Shown piece after piece: positions 27,514-36,400 of a DNA stretch of 64,000 nt (the first letter of the stretch is position 1; each line of letters starts with the position of its first letter). The stretch is from positions 1 to 64,000 of the forward strand of contig NZ_AULG01000014.1 of assembly GCF_000425165.1 (NCBI RefSeq). Direction: 5' to 3'. The stretch comes from Photobacterium halotolerans DSM 18316. Its GTDB lineage: Bacteria > Pseudomonadota > Gammaproteobacteria > Enterobacterales > Vibrionaceae. The position numbers and the translations under genes were made by a program. The notes beneath the pieces are model-generated. The model made no database searches. It worked only from the letters and a program-made list of their open reading frames with translations, and was not told where the DNA came from.

Positions 27514-28098
27514 ATGAGTCGAAAGGGTTATCAATGTCGCTGGGTTCTTGCTGGGATTTTGGCTGTTTTTGGCGGTTTTTCTTCTGCTCATGCGGATGAT
27601 CTTGTCAATCCCGATGACTTGAATGAACTGTATCGTCATTACTTCAAAAAATATGAAACCAAAGATGCGGCATTGAACGAAAAATATCGGGCACTTCAAA
27701 CGATATTGTCTGCAGATGAGTTCTCGCAACTGAAAACCGTTCAGCGTGACTGGGTTAAATTCAAAGAAGATTTGTGTGATCATCATCCTTATTTTGGTGA
27801 TAACTTTGCTGTGTCCGAGCTGGATCCATCTGCAAAATCAATCATCTACCTTTGCCGGGCGGAAGTCACTGAAGCACGATTATTAGAGCTGGCATATATC
27901 ACCTCTCAGGAGACGGAACTGGCTTACACCCTTTATTCATACAAAAAGAAGGCACCACAGGCATCACTGGCGGACCAGAATGTATTGTGGCAAGCCTATG
28001 CAGACAAAAACTGTCAATTCTTGAGCACCTATCTGAAAGAAAACCGAATCGATTGCATGGAAAGACAGCGATTTTATTATTCAGCTTTGCAGCTTTAA
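27514..28098 (+). CDS. Exported LprI/DUF1311-like protein (lysozyme inhibitor family)
   Basis: The ATG at 27514 is chosen over in-frame ATGs at 27484 and 27493 because AAAGAGAG lies seven bases upstream. It gives a signal peptide RWVLAGILAVFGGFSSAHA. Residues about 40-100 (ALNEKYRALQTILS, then LKTVQRDWVKFKEDLC) fit PF07007, the family of the mycobacterial lysozyme inhibitor LprI. The usual N-terminal Cys pair of the family is missing, and the second half (LWQAYADKNCQF...IDCMERQR) echoes the first. In this context it may protect peptidoglycan against muramidase-type effectors. Confidence 0.7.
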   Translation: MSRKGYQCRWVLAGILAVFGGFSSAHADDLVNPDDLNELYRHYFKKYETKDAALNEKYRALQTILSADEFSQLKTVQRDWVKFKEDLCDHHPYFGDNFAVSELDPSAKSIIYLCRAEVTEARLLELAYITSQETELAYTLYSYKKKAPQASLADQNVLWQAYADKNCQFLSTYLKENRIDCMERQRFYYSALQL

Positions 28099-28165
28099 TT
28101 ATGGGTCTGAAACCGTGACGATCATGATGTTGAAGAATGCAATGGCTTGAAATGGAAACTGACTG

Positions 28166-29263
28166 ATGAAAAGTACCACCCATATTATTTTTATGTTGTG
28201 CGCATTATTGTTCGTCAACCACCTCTATGCTTCCGACAGTCAGCCTTGTTCAGAGGCATCGAAATCAATTCTATTACTTGACTTGTCTCATCAAGGCTTC
28301 GCCGATAAAAAGTTTGATGCAATTGCTTGCAAAATATTGCCCCACAATCAAGATAAAATGCTCGCGTCGTATCTGAAGAATATGACGCAAGACGGTCACA
28401 GTGATCGATATTTATGGCGTGTATTGGTGATTGATCAATCATCCGGAAAAGTCTTATCCAGCTATCGTGATGAAGTTCAGGAAGATGGTGGTATTCGAGT
28501 TAGTCCATATAGCATCAAGTTGGATACTGCCAGATATCACTTAAATGAGACAACACGAGCATTGGGAGTCCGGTTAATGATCGGCACTGCTCCTCGGTGT
28601 GCTGATTCTCTCATAACTGATTTTCTTACATTGTTTGTAGAAAAAGATTCAGAGCTGACGCCTGTCCTTTTGAATTTTCCTACGAATCTTTGGCAACGAC
28701 TTGAAGGGGATCACTGTAGTACGAACGATGATCTTTTGATTACGACACAGAGCCATGTCTTCCTTTCTTTTCTAAAGGATCAAAGACTTGGTTATCGGGA
28801 CATTCGAATCACAACCAAGGTCGAAAAGTCGACTGATTATCCATTAAAGAACATTCATGAATCGGACGTAACGAAAACAGAGCAAACGCTTCGTTTTGAT
28901 GGACAATCTTATCAAGCGACAGAAGTACGGCCAAATCATCCGCAATTACTGAAAGATGTCTATGAGAATCTGGATATTACCACATTCAGAAGTTCTTTGA
29001 TGCCTAAACGCATAGCGAAAGAAAATCGTTTTCCAGAGTTTAAAACCATTCCCAGGCCTGTCTATTCAGAAAAGATGATCGTTTTGGACAGTGAATACTG
29101 GTATTACGCTTTAACCCTCACCAAAGAAGACCATTTAGGCTATCACTTTTGTTTTTTGGATAAGTCGAAACTGGGTACTTATTTTTCGAAGAGTTCTTTA
29201 TTGCTGAGAAAGTACGGGAATCGCTATGTCGCATTGAATTTTGAGATAGAAGCGTGTGAGTAA
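28166..29263 (+). CDS. Exported LDTARY-family protein, copy 2 (365 residues)
   Basis: The signal peptide is TTHIIFMLCALLFVNHLYAS. The core matches copy 1 and copy 3: YLWRVLVIDQSSGKVLSSYR, EDGGIRVSPYSIKLDTARYH, LTLFVEKDSELTPVLLNFP, and the closing strand TLRFDGQSYQ. The last 110 residues form an extension different from that of copy 1. The stop overlaps the start of the next gene (TAATG), so it is co-translated with the DLHRGE-family copy that follows. Confidence 0.65.
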   Translation: MKSTTHIIFMLCALLFVNHLYASDSQPCSEASKSILLLDLSHQGFADKKFDAIACKILPHNQDKMLASYLKNMTQDGHSDRYLWRVLVIDQSSGKVLSSYRDEVQEDGGIRVSPYSIKLDTARYHLNETTRALGVRLMIGTAPRCADSLITDFLTLFVEKDSELTPVLLNFPTNLWQRLEGDHCSTNDDLLITTQSHVFLSFLKDQRLGYRDIRITTKVEKSTDYPLKNIHESDVTKTEQTLRFDGQSYQATEVRPNHPQLLKDVYENLDITTFRSSLMPKRIAKENRFPEFKTIPRPVYSEKMIVLDSEYWYYALTLTKEDHLGYHFCFLDKSKLGTYFSKSSLLLRKYGNRYVALNFEIEACE

Positions 29264-29787
29264 TGAGTCAGCCAACCAAAAGGAAAATTTTGATGAAATT
29301 AGGCAGTAGAAGCGGCTTGATCTTTTCAGCAATGCTGCTGTTTTCTCACGTTGCTCAAGCCAGCAGTAGTGACAGTCTGTTTGAGTTTGAATTGAGTTGT
29401 GATGATTTGCACAGAGGCGAATATATTACCGACAAGTACGGAACCTATCCTGTCTATGAGATGGAAGATGGTTATAGCGGGAAAGTGGAATTAATTGTCT
29501 CCGGTGGGGATGTCTCGATTTACAGAAATGATGCATTGGCCGTCGAAAAGAAGGTGACTTCCGAATCAGTCACCATGGATCCCTTAGGTTTTCTGAAAAT
29601 AGCAACTGCAGAATATAACTATTATACCTTCAGCTTTATCAGTGATGAGGCTCTTTTGGTGAATCACGTGTTTACAGAAGGTGATACCGTGAAGGATGCA
29701 TTTCTGGAGTGCGAGTATGTGCCGGATATCAAGCGGGTGACTGCGCTCTACCAGCATATTCAATCTTTGAAGGTAAATGAATCATGA
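29263..29787 (+). CDS. Exported DLHRGE-family protein, intact copy
   Basis: This is the intact paralogue of the frameshifted gene at 25219. The signal peptide is RSGLIFSAMLLFSHVAQASS. The domain carries CDDLHRGEYITDKYGTYPVY, EMEDGYSGKVELIVSGGD, and the conserved tail AFLECEYVPDIKRVTALYQH. Two Cys at the ends of the domain probably form a disulfide. An in-frame ATG ten codons in (29293) has the better RBS (AAAGGAAAA) and may be the true start. It overlaps the next gene by four bases (ATGA). Function is unknown, immunity-like by context. Confidence 0.65.
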   Translation: MSQPTKRKILMKLGSRSGLIFSAMLLFSHVAQASSSDSLFEFELSCDDLHRGEYITDKYGTYPVYEMEDGYSGKVELIVSGGDVSIYRNDALAVEKKVTSESVTMDPLGFLKIATAEYNYYTFSFISDEALLVNHVFTEGDTVKDAFLECEYVPDIKRVTALYQHIQSLKVNES

Positions 29788-30569
29788 AACGATTGAAATT
29801 GATGGTGTCTGCCCCCCTCTTTCTTTCGGTGTGGGCGGGTTCGGCACAGGCCGCGCAAACCCAGTTATGCAGTAATGCCATGATGTCGGTATTAAAGTCT
29901 GATGCCCGCAATCAGAATGATTCTGAATGGAATGAGGATAATTTCAGCTCGGTTGCGTGTAAGCGCTTACCGGGAGAGCCAGACATCATGTTGGGGTCAT
30001 ATTTTCAGCGCAATTTTATGCTTCCGCTTGATGACTCATCTCAGTATCTCTGGCGCGTTGTCTTGGTTGATACAACAACGCATCAGGTGGTTTCTGCTTA
30101 TAGCGGATCAGTTGGCGATGAAGGGGGAATTCGGATTGATAATGATCAGATCTGGCTGGATACCGCGCGTTATTATCTGAACGATGACACCAGAGCCTTC
30201 GGGGTTCGGTTAGATATTGGTTACGCTTCCCGGTATGCAGAGGGTGGGGCGTCTGGCTATATGACGCTCTTTGTGCGCGAGCAGGAAAAGTTACAGCCTG
30301 TGCTGAAAAGTTTACCGATGAATTACTGGACGAATCAGGAAGGCCATTTTTCGGTGACTGATGCGGCTGTCCCGATTCATCAGGCCAAAGTCTATATCAA
30401 TCTCGGAAATGCTATCTCCCATGGATATCGTGATTTAAAACTGACGACCAAAGTCAAAGATAAAACGAGTCAGCAAATGGGTTCTGATGCTTATGAAAAA
30501 GCCTGGCACTTTGACCAGACCCTGAAATTTGACGGACAGGCCTATCAGGGATTTAAAGCATGGCCGTGA
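29784..30569 (+). CDS. Exported LDTARY-family protein, copy 3 (short form)
   Basis: The signal peptide is LMVSAPLFLSVWAGSAQAAQ. The 240-residue mature part corresponds to the common core of copies 1 and 2 (YLWRVVLVDTTTHQVVSAYS, DEGGIRIDNDQIWLDTARYY, MTLFVREQEKLQPVLKSLP) and ends right after the strand LKFDGQAYQGF, where the others continue. It therefore shows the minimal domain. In place of EGDHC it has EGHFS, and PRCA is SRYA, so the Cys pair of the other copies is lost. Its G+C is higher than that of copies 1 and 2, nearer the surrounding chromosome. Confidence 0.65.
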   Translation: MKRLKLMVSAPLFLSVWAGSAQAAQTQLCSNAMMSVLKSDARNQNDSEWNEDNFSSVACKRLPGEPDIMLGSYFQRNFMLPLDDSSQYLWRVVLVDTTTHQVVSAYSGSVGDEGGIRIDNDQIWLDTARYYLNDDTRAFGVRLDIGYASRYAEGGASGYMTLFVREQEKLQPVLKSLPMNYWTNQEGHFSVTDAAVPIHQAKVYINLGNAISHGYRDLKLTTKVKDKTSQQMGSDAYEKAWHFDQTLKFDGQAYQGFKAWP

Positions 30570-30642
30570 TTTGCGGGACAGAAGGCACACAGGGTTGTCT
30601 GTTGCCAGTCTTGTTTGATGCTTGTGAATTCGGGGACGAGGG

Positions 30643-31437
30643 ATGATGTTACGTATCTCCTGGCTGGGCATTGTGTTGTTATCAGGACCGGCGGCAGCCC
30701 TTGACGTACACACAGAGAACCGCCGCGACAATGGCGAACCCTATTGTGCGATACAGCTCAGTTCACAGGGACAAGTGCTTGAAACGCAATTATGGGGAGC
30801 CTGGTGTGGAAGCGTTCAATCTGAAGCGGTGTATCGTGACAGTGATCAACTGCAAAAACTGACTGTGGTGCATAACCGGGGCAAGCATTCAACCGGCTAT
30901 TACATCAATACGGCAGGTCCGCTTGTCATTGCTGCACAAGTGTCTTTAACCCGGCAGCAATTCCTGCCAGATATCCAAATTCTTGAGCAGCAGGTTTTGG
31001 AGCCTCTGGCTGTGGATTTGGATCGAATACGTTCCACAGTGGATGTGAATCTTTTATCCACGCTGTACAACTTGCCTCTGGATGTCAGTCGATTTTCTCC
31101 GGCCCAACTCTTCGACGAGCAAAATTTTTCTTTATTGAATCGTATCGGACATGCCACCAACGCAGGTTGTCTGGATGGGGAAGGATATGTCTATTTGTGT
31201 GAGATCGGATGTGAGCGTGTGGCCAGTGTTTGTTTCCGCGAGCACGATCAGGCGTTGATTTACAGGTTTTTTAAAGCGGGCACGCAGGAACTCACGATGG
31301 CAAAAACGTTGACCAGTCCCGGTGCTATCGACTTATCGTTCCAGCGCGGACATTACAAGTACCAGATTGATTCGCAGGCGCACCAGCTTCGGGTCAGTCT
31401 GCAATCACAATTGCTTTTCGAAGCGATATGCAGGTAG
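30643..31437 (+). CDS. Exported protein of unknown function in the immunity array
   Basis: A signal peptide (SWLGIVLLSGPAAALDVHT) starts a 245-residue mature protein with Cys in YCAIQL and WCGSVQ near the N-terminus and three in the C-terminal segment AGCLDGEGYVYLCEIGCERV. The C-terminal strands (RVASVCFREHDQALIYRFF) resemble the remnant at 27225. No family was recognised. It is six bases upstream of the XAC2610-like gene and probably in the same transcript. Confidence 0.55.
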   Translation: MMLRISWLGIVLLSGPAAALDVHTENRRDNGEPYCAIQLSSQGQVLETQLWGAWCGSVQSEAVYRDSDQLQKLTVVHNRGKHSTGYYINTAGPLVIAAQVSLTRQQFLPDIQILEQQVLEPLAVDLDRIRSTVDVNLLSTLYNLPLDVSRFSPAQLFDEQNFSLLNRIGHATNAGCLDGEGYVYLCEIGCERVASVCFREHDQALIYRFFKAGTQELTMAKTLTSPGAIDLSFQRGHYKYQIDSQAHQLRVSLQSQLLFEAICR

Positions 31438-31443
31438 TTCACC

Positions 31444-31983
31444 ATGAAGCATTTATTCACGACGCTGAGTTTGATGCTCAGTGCTGTTGTCTGGTCCGAA
31501 ACCACAGCCGGGGAAAATCCGGTGGCTTTGGTGAGGTCGGTCGAGATTGGTGAGCATGCGGTCAGCGTTCAGTTTGCTGATGGGCGGATGCAATCCATCC
31601 CGGTGCCCCACGAAATTGAGTATCTGGATTACAGTGCCCGCTTTTTGGATATCAACTTTGACGGGCATCCTGATTTGGCGATTGACGATAATCTGGGAGC
31701 CAATCAGTTATCTGAAGTGTTTTTATATCATCCGAAAGCGCGGTTGTTTTCTCAGGAAGCGGACTGGAAAATGAATGGATTACACTTGAACCCGCGGCGA
31801 AAACTGGTGTGCGGTCTGCACAGTATCAGCAATACTCAGTATGAAATTCAGATTCTGACGAAAAATGGCAGGATCGAACACGTGATTTTTGATTACGAGC
31901 GAAATGCAGGCACTTCCGAAATGACCCGGCAAAGCTTAAACCGGGATGTTTTTGAAGCGCTTGAACAGCGTTGCCTGAACTGA
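31444..31983 (+). CDS. Exported XAC2610-like protein (calcium-loop beta-sandwich)
   Basis: A signal peptide (LFTTLSLMLSAVVWSETTA) precedes a small domain with the loop LDINFDGHPDLAI, which has the DxNxDGxxD spacing of calcium-binding FG-GAP/XAC2610-type loops, followed by GANQLSEVFLYHPKARLF. XAC2610 of Xanthomonas is a periplasmic protein with a lysozyme-inhibitor-like fold linked to bacterial-killing systems, so an inhibitor role against cell-wall hydrolases is plausible. It is the last gene of the array. Confidence 0.6.
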   Translation: MKHLFTTLSLMLSAVVWSETTAGENPVALVRSVEIGEHAVSVQFADGRMQSIPVPHEIEYLDYSARFLDINFDGHPDLAIDDNLGANQLSEVFLYHPKARLFSQEADWKMNGLHLNPRRKLVCGLHSISNTQYEIQILTKNGRIEHVIFDYERNAGTSEMTRQSLNRDVFEALEQRCLN

Positions 31984-32050
31984 GCTGTGAACAATTTATT
32001 GTATTGCTTGAGGGATCCCTTAAGTGTCTTCATGCTTATGCCGCTTATAC

Positions 32051-32085
32051 CAGTATACCCAACGATCTGAAGTCGCTTGGGATTT
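32051..32085. repeat. REP-like imperfect inverted repeat
   Basis: CCCAACGA and TCGCTTGGG pair imperfectly around TCTGAAG in the short gap between the T6SS island and the deacetylase gene. Extragenic palindromes of this look occur in many gammaproteobacterial genomes. Only one copy was noticed in the window. Confidence 0.35.
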
Positions 32086-32156
32086 GCTTTCTGGCCAACG
32101 TGTCCAGATCTGCTTTTCGGCGCAAGTCGTCATGGTGTAATTAGGTCGGATATCTC

Positions 32157-33215
32157 ATGAAAATTATTCGCTTGGTGTTGCTGGTCTGTTTATGGCCGGG
32201 TTTGCTTTATGCTGCGGGGCTAGAGAAAGTTGCCTCAATTGATAGAGCGCTGTGGCCAGAAGCCATTGATTCCCAGCTGGCTTTTGATCGAGCTTCTGCC
32301 GCAGAAATACTGCAGTTTGCCCATGTGATGGCGAAAGTACCGCTGGCAAGCGCAGAGGACATCTCTCGTTTTACCGGTGTGAAGCAGGTGAGTGTTGACT
32401 CTGTTGTGACATGGCGTAGCAAAACGCAGCAGCGAATGCTGGAAGGGTATCGCTTTGCTTCTCGCAATCAGTCTGTGAAGCATTGGGACGATCTGGTCAG
32501 GATCGCGCGTGAACGCCTGCCTGATTTTGACAGTAAATGGCGTGAATCCAGTGAGCAGTTTTACCACTATTATTTGTTTGAGCAGGTACGTTTAGCGGCG
32601 CTGTTTCCCCGGATCAGCAGTGAGATTCTGACTTTTAACGACACTGAGGTAACAGGTGAACGTTTTGAAGACGGCGAGTTTCTGCTGACCTACGATGACG
32701 GCCCGCATCCCACTCGCACCCAGACACTGATTAATCAGCTGAATGACAGAGGCATCCAGGCGTACTTTTTTGTGCTGGGTAGTAAGCTGGTTCCGGCTGA
32801 ACATAAGAACTGGTATCAGTCTCAGTGCCTTGGCTCCCACGGATGGCGACACCATGCGCATAAGGTGCTGGATAAATCGAAAGACTCCATTACCAGCACG
32901 GAGCAGGCAATGGCGCAATTTTCTTCCCTGCCTTCAGACACCGCTTTCCGCCCGCCTTATGGTATGCGAAGCCTGGCGCTGTCACAGTGGTTACAACGTC
33001 AGGGCACACCTGTTTATCTGTGGACGATTGACAGCCAGGACTGGAATGCCCGTCTGTCATCCCGGCAGGTTGCGGATCGTGTCATGACATTGATGTTGTT
33101 ATGGCGCAAGGGGATCGTGCTTTTCCATGACATTCACCCTCACGCGACGGTTGTTTTGAATGATCTTGATGACATGGTGCATCAGGCCGGGCTGAAATGG
33201 CGGTCATGTTCATAA
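32157..33215 (+). CDS. Exported polysaccharide deacetylase (NodB domain)
   Basis: The signal peptide is IRLVLLVCLWPGLLYAAG. The NodB homology domain occupies about residues 165-350 with its five motifs: LLTYDDGPHP (motif 1, catalytic base and metal Asp), GSHGWRHHAH (metal His), FRPPYGMRS (motif 3), WTIDSQDW (motif 4), and VLFHDIHPHA (motif 5). It should remove acetyl groups from N-acetylglucosamine-containing polymers or peptidoglycan in the periplasm. The N-terminal 150 residues are helical and of unknown role. Its neighbours upstream are wall-protection candidates and downstream PbpC, which hints at peptidoglycan modification. Confidence 0.88.
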   Translation: MKIIRLVLLVCLWPGLLYAAGLEKVASIDRALWPEAIDSQLAFDRASAAEILQFAHVMAKVPLASAEDISRFTGVKQVSVDSVVTWRSKTQQRMLEGYRFASRNQSVKHWDDLVRIARERLPDFDSKWRESSEQFYHYYLFEQVRLAALFPRISSEILTFNDTEVTGERFEDGEFLLTYDDGPHPTRTQTLINQLNDRGIQAYFFVLGSKLVPAEHKNWYQSQCLGSHGWRHHAHKVLDKSKDSITSTEQAMAQFSSLPSDTAFRPPYGMRSLALSQWLQRQGTPVYLWTIDSQDWNARLSSRQVADRVMTLMLLWRKGIVLFHDIHPHATVVLNDLDDMVHQAGLKWRSCS

Positions 33216-33419
33216 ACGGCGAAAGACGTTGGTCTCAGTGCCAGCGTTTTTTCGATCTTGATGGGTGATTTTTAATGGCCGGCTTTGTATTTGCGGGCCA
33301 GTGGTCGTTTTTATTCTTAATCGCAGCATTTTATATTCAGGTCGGGATAGAATAATGCGCATAGTGAACATAAAAGCAATATTTTACGACTCCAGTTGGT
33401 AAGGGCAGAATAATAATTT

Positions 33420-36400
33420 ATGGTTATATCAATTAATTTGGCGCAATGGCGGCAATGTTTGCTGCTGTTGTGTCTGTCGCTGTTTTCGTTATTCAGTTAT
33501 GCGCAAACGGGTCAAGAAAAATCACAGCAAACACCGGAAGTTTTATTTGTCGGCAGCGGACCGCTGGTTCCGCAGTCTAACCAGCAATCGATCCCTGTTA
33601 ACTTTATCAATCTTGATCATGTGGATATCGAAATATTACAGGTGACAGAGCCGGGACAGTTGCTGAACAGGCATTATCTTCAGGACCAATTATCCAGCTA
33701 TGATCTGGACAATATCAAGCATGCTTATAACAGCGTGTTTTCAGATCGCTATACACTGCCGCCCAGCGAGAAAGACGTTCAGACCTCAGCCCGACTGCCG
33801 ATTCCGCATTCCCTGGATGCGGGTTGGTACATAGTGGTGATTAAAGCACCTGGTACGTTTTACCGCGTGAAAGCCAAGCATATGCTGCTTACCGATGTTG
33901 GTATTCAGGCCAGAATCAATACCCGTCAGGCTGTATTCAGTCTGGCGAGGCTCTCGACGGGCGACGCGCTGACACAAGGTGTGGTAGAGATTTACCGCAA
34001 CAACGCCTTACTCGACAGTCAGCCTGTTGACCTGCACGGGGTTGCCCGTTTTGATATCCAGACTCAGCGCAAAGATATTGTTATCGCCCGGGTGACAAGC
34101 CGCAATGATAGCGGTGTCGCTAAAGAAGAAATGGCGATTCTGCCATTGCGTGAAGCGCCGCTGGATTTGTCGGACAGTGCCGTTGGCGGTCGAAAATATC
34201 AGGCGACAGAAGCCTATATCTACAGTAACCGTGATTTGGTGAAACCCGGAGAGTCATTACCGGTAAACATTCTTCTGCGCGATAAAGACGGCAGGGCCTT
34301 ATCTCAGCGGCCTGTCTCCTTGTCTGTGGTGAATCCATGGAATGAGGAAATCTTGAAGGAGCAGTTACAGCCGCAGGCCGAGGGATATTATTTTCGTCAG
34401 CTTGAGACCGAGGCGAATTGGAAAACCGGGCGATACCGTATCGAAGTCCGTTTAGATCCGACCGCGCCAGAGCCGATAAGCGAATTGTCATTTCAGCTCG
34501 AAGAATTTGTACCTGAGCGTATGGATCTGACATTTCAAAACGCCGCGCCATTTGTGTTCGCGGGCCAGACGAATAAGGTCGAACTGCATGGCCGCTATCT
34601 TTTTGGCAGCCCGGCGGCTGGCAATAAAGTGAAATCAGCGGTGACTTATGCTCCCGTCACTCATATTCCGGGCAAGTTCGACGATTATGCTGTCGGCGTG
34701 CCTTTTACGCTCGATTCCAATTATCAGGAGCTGAAAGAAGTCGCCCTGTCGGAAGAAGGGCGGTTAACCGTCAATCTCCCTACACCTGATCCGGAACAGA
34801 TAAAAAGTCCGGTAAAAACCGTGGCAAATTTCAGTTTGCTGGAGTCGGGCGGCGCAGCGGTACAGCGTAAGCTCAGTTATGTGACATGGAAAAATCAGCC
34901 GGTTCCCGGCATTAAACCTGAATTTGTCTCTGTGCCATACAATACCGATGCCTTGTTCAAGCTTGCACTGCTCAGTGCTGATGGACAGTCTCTCACCAGC
35001 GGTGAACTGCAAGTCACCATGGATTATGATCAGGGGCCCTATTACTGGGTTTACGAAGAAGGCATTGGCTGGAAACGTAAAAAACAGGAACGCTGGAAGC
35101 GTGTATCGAGTCAGACAATCAAAGTCGGCCAGCAGCCGGAAAGCTTGGCGTTTTCCACCAAGTGGGGCGACTATCTGCTGACGGTGACTGATGTGTCGAC
35201 CGGTGTGTCGTCCAGCTACAGCTTTTATGCCGGTTGGTATCAGGGTAATGAACAACTGAAAGCCAAACCGGATCATTTGGTGATTCAAACGGATAAACCG
35301 GCGTATGTTGCCGGTGAGCAAGCCACAGTCACAGTGACTGCGCCTCTGACCGGAAGCCTGCTGGTGACACTGGAAGCGGATCAGCTTGTCTGGTCGGAAA
35401 GCTACCCTGTACAGGCAGGTAAGATTGATGTGACTGTACCGGTTCCGGCATCACTGGCCCGCCACGATGTGTTCCTGACCACCACACTGACTGGAATAGA
35501 CGGACAGACACCCAAGCGCTACTTTGGTATCAAACCGCTTAAATTGGATCGCAGTAGCAGAAAACTGAATGTTGCGCTGGATCTGCCGGATTTGATTAAA
35601 CCCTCAGAAACGCTTTCTGTCCCGGTCACTGTTGATAACATTGACGCCCAGCAGGGCGGTGATACCTGGATCACCCTGTCTATGGTTGATAAGGGGATCA
35701 TCAATCTGAGTCGGTTCAAGCCGGTTAATCCGCATGATTATTTCTTTGGTCAGCGCCGGTACAGTGCGGATGTCATCGATATGTATTCGCGCCTGTACGA
35801 TCTGCGGCCCGATCCGTTTGCGCAGTCGCGTTTCGGCAGTGATGCCAACGAAGACACAGACAACAAAAATGACGGCCTGGTTGAAAGCAAGTCCATCATT
35901 CTGATGACCAGACCGATAAAACTGGTGGACGGCAAAGCTGTGGTTGACATGGCAATCCCGGACTACAACGGCGAAGCTCAGATTGTGGCGACCGTCTTTA
36001 ACGGTTCGCAAGTCGGGCAAGCGGTACTGGATAAACCCATCAGTGCCCCTGTGGTGGCTGAACTGAGTGTGCCGCGCTTTCTGGTGCCTGGCGACCAATC
36101 AAGTGTCACTGTCGATCTTCACAATGTGAGTGGTCACACTCAGACTCTGGCGGTGGCGATTGCCGGCTCAGAAACACTGGACTTCAACCAGCAGCCGGCG
36201 ACTGAACTGGTGCTGAAAGATGGTGAACACTGGAGCCAGAGTTATCGTTTTGGTGTGTCAGATACCACTATCACCGACCGCGCTTCGCTGACGCTGAGTG
36301 TGAACAACCAGGAGATATCCATTGAGCGCGACTGGGGGATCCCGGTTCGCCCGGTCATGCCCTGGGTGACGCAGGCGCAGTCGGTGCTGCTGGATTCGAA

